Assembly (NCBI RefSeq): GCF_000483125.1
Contig: NZ_KI519553.1
Coordinates: forward strand, 869,137-933,136
Length of the DNA stretch: 64,000 bases
Direction: 5' to 3'
Source: Atopobium fossor DSM 15642
Lineage (GTDB): Bacteria; Actinomycetota; Coriobacteriia; Coriobacteriales; Atopobiaceae
This document shows, in pieces, positions 45,999 through 53,852 of the stretch. The notes beneath the pieces are model-generated. The model was not told the DNA's origin, did not search any database, and saw nothing but the letters and a program-made list of their open reading frames with translations. The stretch's first letter is position 1, and each line of letters starts with the position of its first letter. The position numbers and the translations under genes were made by a program.

Positions 45999-46964
45999 TT
46001 ACACTGCGTAGGCAAAGTTAAGGAAATTCTCGGCAGCACCAATAAGCGGAGCGTCGCCACCAAGCGCACCTTCCAAAATAGCTGTGTGAGCAACAGGATC
46101 CATAGCCTGTGAAGCAAAACCTTCTGCCAATGCGTCGTGCCAATACTGAGTACATTGTGCAACCGATCCAGAAAGCACGATAGCATGGGGATCAAGCATG
46201 TTACACATACTACCCAGCACAGCACCAATAGCATGACCAGAACGAGCTTCAGCACGCTGGGCAGCACTATCACCAGCTTGAGCGCGCTTATCAATATCTG
46301 CACCATTAATGGACGTGCCGTCTTCTTGTATAGCAGAACCACCAAACTCTATATACGAGTTAATGATGCCTGGACCAGCCGCTACTGTTTCCAGATGAGA
46401 ATCACGACCGCAAGCGCAAGGCATACCAGCAGACTCTGCACATAGAACATGGCCAATGCTACCAGCTACATCATGAGCGCCACGTAAAATATGACCATCA
46501 AGCACAAAAGCGCCACCAATACCAGTACCTACAGCCATAACTAGGCAACTTGCATGTCCCCTACCTGCACCCCAACGAGCCTCACCAAGTGCATGGGCAT
46601 GTACATCGTTAAGAACTTTAGTGGAAAGGCCACTTGCCGCTTGCACCTCTAAACCAAGCTTGGTACCTGTCCAACCAGGCATAATCTCATTTGCAAACGT
46701 AACTGTACCGCTTAGAGGATCAATAACGCCAGCGCTGGAAATGCCAACACCTACAAGTTCAATACCTTGTTGGGCAGCACTGTCCTGAGCAGCAAGCACC
46801 TGCTGAATAACGGTTACCAATACCTGAGGTCCACCTGCAGCAGCATTGGTTGGCACTTTACTTACTGGCACAACTTGGGGAGTGCTTTGAGTAAACAACA
46901 CAATGCTTGTGGCAATTTTTGTTCCACCAATGTCTACAGCTACAACAGCAATTTTCTCTGCCAT
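45999..46964 (-). CDS. nanK: ROK-family sugar kinase, probable N-acetylmannosamine kinase
   Basis: A 321-residue ROK kinase. By operon position it should phosphorylate ManNAc at O6. The ATG at 46964 has AAGGA upstream; upstream extension is not family-like. The ATP motif VDIGGTKIATSIV is at about residue 10, and catalytic Asp120 lies in LNDVHAHALGE. The ROK zinc motif, normally CxCGxxGCxE, reads CACGRDSHLE (183-192): the third Cys is His190 and the second Gly is Ser189. His172 and the first two cysteines are kept, so a Cys2His2 zinc site is possible. Glucokinase activity cannot be excluded by sequence. Confidence 0.85.
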   Translation of the reverse strand: MAEKIAVVAVDIGGTKIATSIVLFTQSTPQVVPVSKVPTNAAAGGPQVLVTVIQQVLAAQDSAAQQGIELVGVGISSAGVIDPLSGTVTFANEIMPGWTGTKLGLEVQAASGLSTKVLNDVHAHALGEARWGAGRGHASCLVMAVGTGIGGAFVLDGHILRGAHDVAGSIGHVLCAESAGMPCACGRDSHLETVAAGPGIINSYIEFGGSAIQEDGTSINGADIDKRAQAGDSAAQRAEARSGHAIGAVLGSMCNMLDPHAIVLSGSVAQCTQYWHDALAEGFASQAMDPVAHTAILEGALGGDAPLIGAAENFLNFAYAV

Positions 46965-47038
46965 GGCACATCCTTTATACTGAGCATCCCTCACGCAACA
47001 CAAAAACAACCGCGCGAAACATGCCACTCAACTACAAC

Positions 47039-47959
47039 TTACAGCAAGCCGTTTGTCTTAAGAACCTCACGGATCTTCTCGACATTTTGGCTGTCCATAG
47101 CCTTAACGGGGCGAGGCATCTGATTGGTAGAGAATACACCCATGAGCCACAAAGCAGTTTTAAACGCACCTACACCACCTGCATAGCCTTGCAAACCGGA
47201 AGTAACATCAAAGATGTGAGAAAGCTCGTTGAGTTTGTCCTGCTCTGCCTTAACCGTTGCCCAATCACCAGCTTGATAGGCCTTCCACATACGCACATAA
47301 CCCTCAGGCTCTACGTTTGCTAAGCCAGGAACGGAGCCATCTGCACCAGATAAATAAGCACCATCTACCACAATTTCGTGGCCTGTAAGAAGACTCATAG
47401 GATGACCGGCCTTCTCGTTAGCTTGGCAAAGATAACGGAAGTTAATGTCGTCACCAGAAGAGTCTTTAACGCCAGCAAGGGTTCCTTCTTTACCCAACTC
47501 TATAGCAAGCTTCCAGGGAAGCTTGGTGTGAACACAGACTGGAATATCGTAGGCAAATACTGGCAATGTGAGCTCGCGTGCCAAGATACGGAAATGCTCT
47601 GCCATCTCGGCCAGGCCACCCAGCGCATAAAAAGGAGCGGTTGCCACTACGGCATCTGCACCCAAGCGCTCTGCCTGACGACCATGCTGCAACACACGCT
47701 CGGTCTCGGTATCAATAATGCCAACCAAAACAGGTACACGATGGTTCACAATACGAACAGCCTCGCGAATTACCTGCTCACGAACCTCATCGGTAGAAAA
47801 TACCACTTCACCAGAGGAACCCAAGAAGAACAGACCATCCACCCCAGCGTTAATCATCTTATTGATGAGCTTCTCAAAAGAAGGTACATCCAAAGAGTGG
47901 TCCTCAAGTTCGGGAACAACTACGGGAGGTATTACACCAGAAATCTTAAAATTACTCAT
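47039..47959 (-). CDS. nanA: N-acetylneuraminate lyase (DHDPS/NAL family)
   Basis: A 306-residue class I aldolase of the dihydrodipicolinate synthase / sialic acid lyase superfamily. Pyruvate carboxylate binding GSSGE (47-51), catalytic Tyr137 (AYDIP) and Schiff-base Lys165 (AGVKDSSGD) are present. Family membership alone does not fix the substrate. The assignment as sialic acid lyase, giving ManNAc and pyruvate, rests on the adjacent nanK and nanE and the sialidase in the window. It overlaps the upstream esterase-like gene by 4 bases (ATGA). Confidence 0.82.
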   Translation of the reverse strand: MSNFKISGVIPPVVVPELEDHSLDVPSFEKLINKMINAGVDGLFFLGSSGEVVFSTDEVREQVIREAVRIVNHRVPVLVGIIDTETERVLQHGRQAERLGADAVVATAPFYALGGLAEMAEHFRILARELTLPVFAYDIPVCVHTKLPWKLAIELGKEGTLAGVKDSSGDDINFRYLCQANEKAGHPMSLLTGHEIVVDGAYLSGADGSVPGLANVEPEGYVRMWKAYQAGDWATVKAEQDKLNELSHIFDVTSGLQGYAGGVGAFKTALWLMGVFSTNQMPRPVKAMDSQNVEKIREVLKTNGLL

Positions 47960-48843
47960 ACGTTATTCCTTTCAAAGTGAATGAATTGCAAAATCTCATC
48001 TTCAAAATCATTGATGCGCTCGTAACCCCATTTGGGATACGAGACAAGCTTCTTGCTACTAGAGCCTAACAGGTTATACAAAGCTTCCAGAGAAGAAATT
48101 TGAGCTTCTTGCCCAAGCTGACCAACACCAAAAAGTGTGGCGGCAGTGACTTGCGGAGCGTATGTCATGCAGTCTATTTGTGTAAGCAACTCAAACAGCT
48201 TATTTACATGGGTAGCCTGTGGATCTACATACTTAAAATGCCTGTGGATACCTGCATAAACGGGAGTTGTTGCATTACTATACCAAGCTTGGCTTATATT
48301 AGTAGGACAGGGATTAAGCACTGCCAATTTTGCTACACGCTGTCCCATAATACCTGCAAGATCAAGTGCCAATCCCGCACCAGTACCCTCGCCTACCAGC
48401 GCAATGTGCGCCGTATTAGTTTGAGGCAAACGACAAGCAAGTTCAAAGGTCACAACAGCGTCTTCTATAAGTGTCCAAAACTCAGTACCTTCGCAATAGG
48501 CAATGTCATGTGACCAAAAGCGTTGCTCCAGCATAACTACACGATATCCCAAGGCAACCCAACGGGTAAGATGAGCCCAGCTGCGAGGGCCCTGATTCAT
48601 GTCGTGAAAGTATATGATGGTTGGATAGTTTGTTTGCGTGGTACCTTTTGGCGTAAGAACACGCGCAAACAGCGTAACCATATCTGGTGCTAAAAATTCC
48701 ATGTGTTCGTAACAAGCGACAGACGAATACGCTCCAACTTCTGCAGCACGTAAGGTATATTCACATGATGAGACATACTCATCAATTATCTTGAGACGCA
48801 GTTCTTGTAGAGGAAACAAGCCCTTCTCGTTTGCTGGAATCAT
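47956..48843 (-). CDS. AXE1-like alpha/beta-hydrolase with all catalytic triad residues replaced
   Basis: A 295-residue protein clearly paralogous to the esterase encoded immediately upstream, but probably without hydrolase activity. The nucleophile elbow, GDSQG in the neighbour, reads GEGTG here (Gly153 in place of Ser). The acid-residue segment LFGTGLVD reads LFGVGQLG (Gly244 in place of Asp). The final motif FPEFGHEEI reads YPKWGYERI (Tyr274 in place of His). The surrounding fold residues are kept and the frame is undamaged, so this is selected divergence rather than decay. It is coupled by 4-base overlaps to both the esterase (upstream) and nanA (downstream). A ligand-binding or partner-subunit role is possible; no function is claimed. 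Confidence 0.8.
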   Translation of the reverse strand: MIPANEKGLFPLQELRLKIIDEYVSSCEYTLRAAEVGAYSSVACYEHMEFLAPDMVTLFARVLTPKGTTQTNYPTIIYFHDMNQGPRSWAHLTRWVALGYRVVMLEQRFWSHDIAYCEGTEFWTLIEDAVVTFELACRLPQTNTAHIALVGEGTGAGLALDLAGIMGQRVAKLAVLNPCPTNISQAWYSNATTPVYAGIHRHFKYVDPQATHVNKLFELLTQIDCMTYAPQVTAATLFGVGQLGQEAQISSLEALYNLLGSSSKKLVSYPKWGYERINDFEDEILQFIHFERNNV

Positions 48844-49814
48844 GCGTCAAGTCCTCCCCCACAAAAGAAGTTAATAACCATGTCATCAAAGGCAGGAATC
48901 TCTTCATGACCAAACTCGGGGAACAACACATGCTTTTTGGGGCAGGCCATATTGTTATACACCGCATATTGCGTGGGCAGAGGACATACCACATCTACAA
49001 GACCTGTGCCAAACAACACCTCTGCACGCACCATATGCGCAAAAGATAAGGAGTCAATATAGCCCATCTGTGTAAACTTCTCTTGAGCATGACTTGCTGT
49101 AGCGTCAAACCAACGGGCATAGTAGCGCAAACCTTCGTAGGCAATCTGATCTGCTCCAAGCTCACACACCTTTTGGAAGTCAGACAAAAATGGATACAGA
49201 ATTGCCGCACGTTTGATAAGGTCTGGATTAAGAGCACAGGTGGCAATTCCTACGCCACCACCCTGTGAATCACCATATACCTGCACATTAGTGACATCCA
49301 AGCCATCAAGCTCTTGCACAATGCGACACAAAATACGAATGTTTTGGTAAAGACGTACGTAATACATATCCTTTGCAGGACCATCAAGACCAGCAATGAG
49401 GTGTCCAGAAACGGTAGTACCCGTATAGCCACCCAAATCTTGACTACGACCACCCTGTCCAGGATTATCCATCGTAATAGTAGCAAAGCCCATTCCGACA
49501 AAGGAACAATTTTCTAACCAACTGCGGGTACGTCCAGGATAACCATGAAAACGCAGTACAACAGGCATGGGCTTATCAGAAACCGGTCGCAAAAAACGAG
49601 CATAAAGACGTGCGTTACCCATCCCTTCAAACCATAGGTTATAAAACTCGCAGCTGGGATAAGAATCAACCTCGGCACGCTCAAGCGTATAGCGCAAAAT
49701 CACACCATCTGCTTCGCGCATACGATCTGCCCAAAACTCATCAAAATCCGTAGGGATAGGATTGGTTCCCTTGTAAGCTTCAAGGGTTTTTTGTTGTTCA
49801 AAAAAACTAGCCAT
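48840..49814 (-). CDS. Acetyl esterase of the AXE1 / cephalosporin-C deacetylase family
   Basis: A 324-residue alpha/beta-hydrolase. It has the family RFHGYPGRTRSW block at about residue 88, MDNPGQGGRSQD at about 115, the nucleophile Ser183 in YGDSQGGG, Asp274 in GLVDVVCP and His303 in FGHEE, a full triad. No signal peptide is seen, so it acts inside the cell. Within a sialic acid operon the likely job is removing O-acetyl groups from imported sialic acids; esterases annotated as acetyl xylan esterase are also known in streptococcal nan loci. It is the first catabolic gene after the transporter, behind an intercistronic hairpin. Confidence 0.85.
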   Translation of the reverse strand: MASFFEQQKTLEAYKGTNPIPTDFDEFWADRMREADGVILRYTLERAEVDSYPSCEFYNLWFEGMGNARLYARFLRPVSDKPMPVVLRFHGYPGRTRSWLENCSFVGMGFATITMDNPGQGGRSQDLGGYTGTTVSGHLIAGLDGPAKDMYYVRLYQNIRILCRIVQELDGLDVTNVQVYGDSQGGGVGIATCALNPDLIKRAAILYPFLSDFQKVCELGADQIAYEGLRYYARWFDATASHAQEKFTQMGYIDSLSFAHMVRAEVLFGTGLVDVVCPLPTQYAVYNNMACPKKHVLFPEFGHEEIPAFDDMVINFFCGGGLDA

Positions 49815-49842
49815 TGCTCATGCTTTCGCAGGATGCTCTAGA

Positions 49843-49872
49843 AAGATGCCTCGCACATACGCGAGGCATCTT
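49843..49872 (-). promoter_or_regulatory. Intercistronic hairpin between transporter and catabolic genes
   Basis: AAGATGCCTCGC (49843-49854) and GCGAGGCATCTT (49861-49872) form a perfect 12-bp stem with a 6-base loop. The minus strand continues TTTCTAG, too weak a T-run for a full terminator, so partial readthrough into the esterase genes is likely. Confidence 0.65.
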
Positions 49873-49892
49873 CATATTACAAATTACTTGGA

Positions 49893-50759
49893 TTACTGCC
49901 CAAGCTTAGGATGAAGCAATGAAGGAGCGGCACCAAGCAACAACTTGGTGTAGTCATCCTGAGGCTTCTCAAAAATATCTTTTGCAGGGCCCTGCTCTAC
50001 AACCTTACCGCCATTCATAACCATGATGTCATCAGAAATGTAGCGAACAGTCTGAATATCATGGCTAATAAAGACCATAGCAAGACCAAGATCGCGCTTA
50101 AGGTCTGTAAGCAGGTTCAAAATCTGTGCACGAACAGAAACGTCCAATGCAGAGGTAGGCTCGTCTGCGATGATGGCATCAGGACCAATGGCAAGGGCTC
50201 GTGCAATAGCAACACGCTGACGCTGGCCACCGGACAACTGTCCAGGTAAAGCCTCCAAAGAACTAGAAGGAAGGCCTACCATACCAATAAGATCACGCAC
50301 ACGTCGCTCACGCTCAACAGGTGTAAGAACACTGTGAACCAGCATGGGGTCAAGCAGCTGGTCGTGTACAGACATACGAGCATTAAGAGCCGTTGCGGGA
50401 TCTTGGAATACCACCGAGATAACGCGACCAATCTTAAGACGATCGGCAGCAGTGCGCTTGGTTACATCATTACCCTTAAAGAAGACATGACCAGAGGTGG
50501 GAGCCTGCAAACCACACATAACATTAGCAGTTGTAGACTTACCGCAGCCAGATTCACCTACAATGCCCAAAGTCTTACCAGGCATTAAACGCAAGGTTAC
50601 ACCCTGAACGGCATGTACCAAGTTGGGGTGCAAAATAGAGCCCGTGCGAGTACGGAACGTAACATGTACATCATCCAGGTAAATGATAGGAGTAACACCA
50701 TCAACAGTACCGTCATCAATAGTTACTGGCATGTTCTTCTCGACAGTTGTGCCACTCAT
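49893..50759 (-). CDS. ABC transporter ATP-binding protein, Sat/Dpp type (OppF-like)
   Basis: A 288-residue ATPase with Walker A GESGCGKS at about residue 68, signature LSGGQRQR at about 165 and Walker B IADEPTSALD. Unlike the oppF gene at 25882 it lacks the oligo_HPY cysteine tail and ends soon after PQDDYTKLLLGA. It overlaps the fused permease-ATPase gene by 4 bases (ATGA). It should form the ATPase heterodimer with the ATPase half of that fusion. The operon position suggests sialic acid import. Confidence 0.88.
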   Translation of the reverse strand: MSGTTVEKNMPVTIDDGTVDGVTPIIYLDDVHVTFRTRTGSILHPNLVHAVQGVTLRLMPGKTLGIVGESGCGKSTTANVMCGLQAPTSGHVFFKGNDVTKRTAADRLKIGRVISVVFQDPATALNARMSVHDQLLDPMLVHSVLTPVERERRVRDLIGMVGLPSSSLEALPGQLSGGQRQRVAIARALAIGPDAIIADEPTSALDVSVRAQILNLLTDLKRDLGLAMVFISHDIQTVRYISDDIMVMNGGKVVEQGPAKDIFEKPQDDYTKLLLGAAPSLLHPKLGQ

Positions 50760-52768
50760 GCCGCACCTCCTTCAAGAAACGAAGTAAGTCCTGCAGCTGC
50801 AAGAGCCTCATCAGGCAACTCGGAGACTACGTGGTGTGTACCAGGAATCTCTTTCAGAACTGGATGGATGTCTATACCGACCTCAGGATGGCTTGAACGC
50901 GGGGCAAAGCGATCTCCAGGTGCAAAGTCCTGAGGACTGGGAACCGTACCAGGAACCTGATGCAAACGACCCGCACCACCCTCGATAGAAATAACTGAAC
51001 CCAAAAGACCACGTGTGTACTCGTGAATAGGATTGGTGAGAAGTTCCTTGGTAGGAGCCTGCTCGATAACCTGACCTGCATACATAACCGTAATATCCGA
51101 AGCAACCTCAGCTACCAAAGCAAGGTCATGCGACACGAAAATCATGGCAAAACCAAGTTTAGCTTGCAACTCATTGAGTAGCTTAATAACCTGCTTCTGA
51201 ACGGTTACATCCAAAGCGGTAGTGGGCTCATCGCAAATAACAAGCTTAGGATCGCGCGTAAGCGCCATAGCAATCAGAACACGCTGACGCTGGCCGCCCG
51301 ACAACTCGTGAGGATAACTTTCCAAAACGCGCTTGGGATCCAAACCTACTAAAGACAGCAAGTCCTCTGCAGAACGAGTGCCACCACGATCCGTGAGTTG
51401 CTTCATCTGAGCCTTAATAAGCATAGAAGGGTTAAGAGAACTCAAGGCATCCTGATATACCATAGCAATCTCGTGACCACGCAGATCATTACGCTGCTTA
51501 TCGGACATCTCTAGCAAGTTTTTGCCCTCGTAGAGTACCTCGCCCGAAATCTGAGCGCGGCTATCGATAAGACCCATGATAGTAAGAGAGGTAATAGACT
51601 TTCCGCAACCAGACTCGCCTACCAGACCCATGGTCTGACCAGGACGTACATCAAAACTTACGTGGTCTACTACATTCACATCACCATGACGCGGGAATTT
51701 AATGCAAAGATCCTTGACTTTCAGCAAGGGTGCAACGCTGTAATCAGGTGCATGACGATCCGTACGTGCACCTTCCACCGTAGCCAATGCTGTCAAAGAT
51801 TTGTTAAGGGACTCGGCCTGAGCGGCATATGCTGCCACAGGATCTGCAACCAGACGGTCCGCCTCACGGACAGCCTCGGGGTCATGATCTTCCACGGGTG
51901 CAGAAGGAGCAGCTACCAAAGCATCTGTAATGCCCTCAGACAAGATGTTAAGGCACAAACAGGTAATCATAATCGCCATACCGGGATACATTGCCTGCCA
52001 CCAACGACCTGCCAAAACACCACCGCGGGCATCCGCAATGATATTACCCCAAGTAGGAGTAGGCTCCTGAATACCAGCAGAGATAAACGTAAGAGAAGCC
52101 TCAAAGATAATGGCGTCTGCAACCAAAGTTACGGCATATACCATGATGGGAGCAATGCAGTTACGCATAACGTGGCGCCACAAAATCCAAGGAGCACGTG
52201 CACCAGATACAACAACAGCACGTACGTAATCTTCTCCGTACTCGCTCACAATGTTTGCACGTACCAAGCGTGCAATCTGAGGAATATACATAAAGCCAAT
52301 AGAGAAGATGATGCCAGGCATGCTGTTGCCCAAGATGGATACAAAGACGGCTGCCAGTGCAATACCCGGGAAGGACATAACAACGTCCAAGATACGCATG
52401 ATGAGCTCAGAAATCCACTTGCGGGAAACAGCCGCAAAAGAACCAAGGATAGAGCCAACTATCAGAGCGACACCCGTTGCACTAAAGCCAATAACCAAAG
52501 AGAAACGGCCACCGTACAAAATACGGGACAAAACATCGCGGCCCTTATCGTCAGTACCAAACAAAAAGCCTGGAGATGGAGCCTGACGAGCTATAAAAAT
52601 CTCAAAGGGGTCATGAGGAGCAACAATCGAGGCAAAAATTGCACTTAAAGCCACCAAGGCCAGGACAAGTAAAGAAATCTTGGAAGCGGTGCTCATACGC
52701 TTAAAGCCCGCAAACTTAGCTTTCTTTTGTACTGCTTCTTCTACTGCAGCTGCTTGATTTTTACGCAT
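50756..52768 (-). CDS. Fused ABC permease and ATPase, Sat/Dpp type
   Basis: A 670-residue fusion. The first part (about 1-300) is a DppC-like permease with six membrane segments, FLFGTDDKGRDVLSRILYG at about 68 and an EAA-like loop AVVVSGARAPWILWRHVMRN near 190. A charged linker follows (about 300-350), then a DppD-like ATPase (about 355-620) with [16 protein letters not shown] and [10 protein letters not shown]. The C-terminal oligo_HPY segment reads DRFAPRSSHPEVG, with Ser and other residues where the usual cysteines would be. A fused third subunit in a peptide-type system is reported for sialic acid transporters such as SatABCD and SiaEFGI, which supports that function here. Confidence 0.88.
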   Translation of the reverse strand: MRKNQAAAVEEAVQKKAKFAGFKRMSTASKISLLVLALVALSAIFASIVAPHDPFEIFIARQAPSPGFLFGTDDKGRDVLSRILYGGRFSLVIGFSATGVALIVGSILGSFAAVSRKWISELIMRILDVVMSFPGIALAAVFVSILGNSMPGIIFSIGFMYIPQIARLVRANIVSEYGEDYVRAVVVSGARAPWILWRHVMRNCIAPIMVYAVTLVADAIIFEASLTFISAGIQEPTPTWGNIIADARGGVLAGRWWQAMYPGMAIMITCLCLNILSEGITDALVAAPSAPVEDHDPEAVREADRLVADPVAAYAAQAESLNKSLTALATVEGARTDRHAPDYSVAPLLKVKDLCIKFPRHGDVNVVDHVSFDVRPGQTMGLVGESGCGKSITSLTIMGLIDSRAQISGEVLYEGKNLLEMSDKQRNDLRGHEIAMVYQDALSSLNPSMLIKAQMKQLTDRGGTRSAEDLLSLVGLDPKRVLESYPHELSGGQRQRVLIAMALTRDPKLVICDEPTTALDVTVQKQVIKLLNELQAKLGFAMIFVSHDLALVAEVASDITVMYAGQVIEQAPTKELLTNPIHEYTRGLLGSVISIEGGAGRLHQVPGTVPSPQDFAPGDRFAPRSSHPEVGIDIHPVLKEIPGTHHVVSELPDEALAAAGLTSFLEGGAA

Positions 52769-52770
52769 GA

Positions 52771-53721
52771 TTACACCGTCCTTATCCTGGGGTTGATAAG
52801 GATGTAAAGCATGTCAACCACAATGTTGATGATGATAAACGACAGAGCAACAACAATTACAACACCCTGCACCAAGTTGGGCTCATTACCCTGAATGCCC
52901 GTAGTAATTGCGGTACCCATGCCAGGAAGAGCAAAGATAACCTCAATAACAACTGCACCACCAAGCAAATAACCAATCTTCATACCGAGAGTGGTTACGG
53001 GGGTGATAAGAGCATTACGCAAAACGTTTTTTGCAACAACAGTACGCTTGGGAATACCAGCACCAATAGCAGTGCGAACGTAATCTTTGTCCAACTCCTC
53101 TACCATCGCGGTACGAATAACACGGGTAAGCTGACCAGACAAAGGAGTGCCCAAAGCTATTGCGGGCATAATCATGCGGCGCCACCAGCCAAGCGTAAAC
53201 AGCGCAGGCAAAGGACCGGAGGCAGGAAGTGCATGGAGGTTAGCAGAGAGAAGCAGGATAAGTAGTACTGCAAGCCAAAACGAAGGCGTAGCCAGCGACA
53301 AAATTGAAATAACGCGAATAAGCTGATCAGGCCAACGATCTCGATACAAAGCAGCAATAATACCCAAAACAAATGCCAAAACAGCACCAAAAATAAGACC
53401 CAAAAACGTAAGCTGCATGGTAATAGGCAATGCATCGGCAATCTTTGCGTTAACCGAAGAATTGTTAACACCATAGGTACCAAGGTCTCCCTGTAGGAAA
53501 CCTCCCATGTAGCGAACATAACGAACAGGCAGCGGATCATCAAGACCATGCGCTGCATGGTACTGGGCTACCGCCTCGGGCGTGACATTTTCTCCAAGCT
53601 GCGAGTACGCAGGATCTACGGGAGAGAATGACATAAGAACAAACACCAGAAGCGTTGCACCGAGAACCATAAAGGGCAAGGCAACAATCCTTCGCCCAAT
53701 GAGTCTCAAAAGATTGCTCAC
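52771..53721 (-). CDS. ABC transporter permease, Sat/Dpp type (DppB-like)
   Basis: A 316-residue inner-membrane permease with six membrane segments. The first helix is ALPFMVLGATLLVFVLMSF, then the outer loop GGFLQGDLGTYGVNNSSV at about 92, the EAA loop TAIGAGIPKRTVVAKNVLRN at about 215 and a late FALPGMGTAI. It partners the permease half of the downstream fusion, from which it is separated by 2 bases. It follows the binding-protein gene after a gap that holds a stable hairpin. Confidence 0.9.
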   Translation of the reverse strand: MSNLLRLIGRRIVALPFMVLGATLLVFVLMSFSPVDPAYSQLGENVTPEAVAQYHAAHGLDDPLPVRYVRYMGGFLQGDLGTYGVNNSSVNAKIADALPITMQLTFLGLIFGAVLAFVLGIIAALYRDRWPDQLIRVISILSLATPSFWLAVLLILLLSANLHALPASGPLPALFTLGWWRRMIMPAIALGTPLSGQLTRVIRTAMVEELDKDYVRTAIGAGIPKRTVVAKNVLRNALITPVTTLGMKIGYLLGGAVVIEVIFALPGMGTAITTGIQGNEPNLVQGVVIVVALSFIIINIVVDMLYILINPRIRTV

Positions 53722-53758
53722 TGTGCTGCTCCTCTCTCTTTTCGTGCTTTTTCACAAA

Positions 53759-53792
53759 GAGGTCTCGAGCACCTCGTGGTTCTCGAGACCTC
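53759..53792 (-). promoter_or_regulatory. Intercistronic hairpin between binding-protein and permease genes
   Basis: GAGGTCTCGAG (53759-53769) and CTCGAGACCTC (53782-53792) form a perfect 11-bp stem with a 12-base loop in the gap between the two genes. There is little T-run on the minus strand. It likely stabilises the binding-protein message and limits readthrough. Confidence 0.7.
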
Positions 53793-53852
53793 CCTTTTTC
53801 AAAAAACTTTACTGCAACTTAGGTTGCATGTGACGCTAGATCTTTAATAGAT

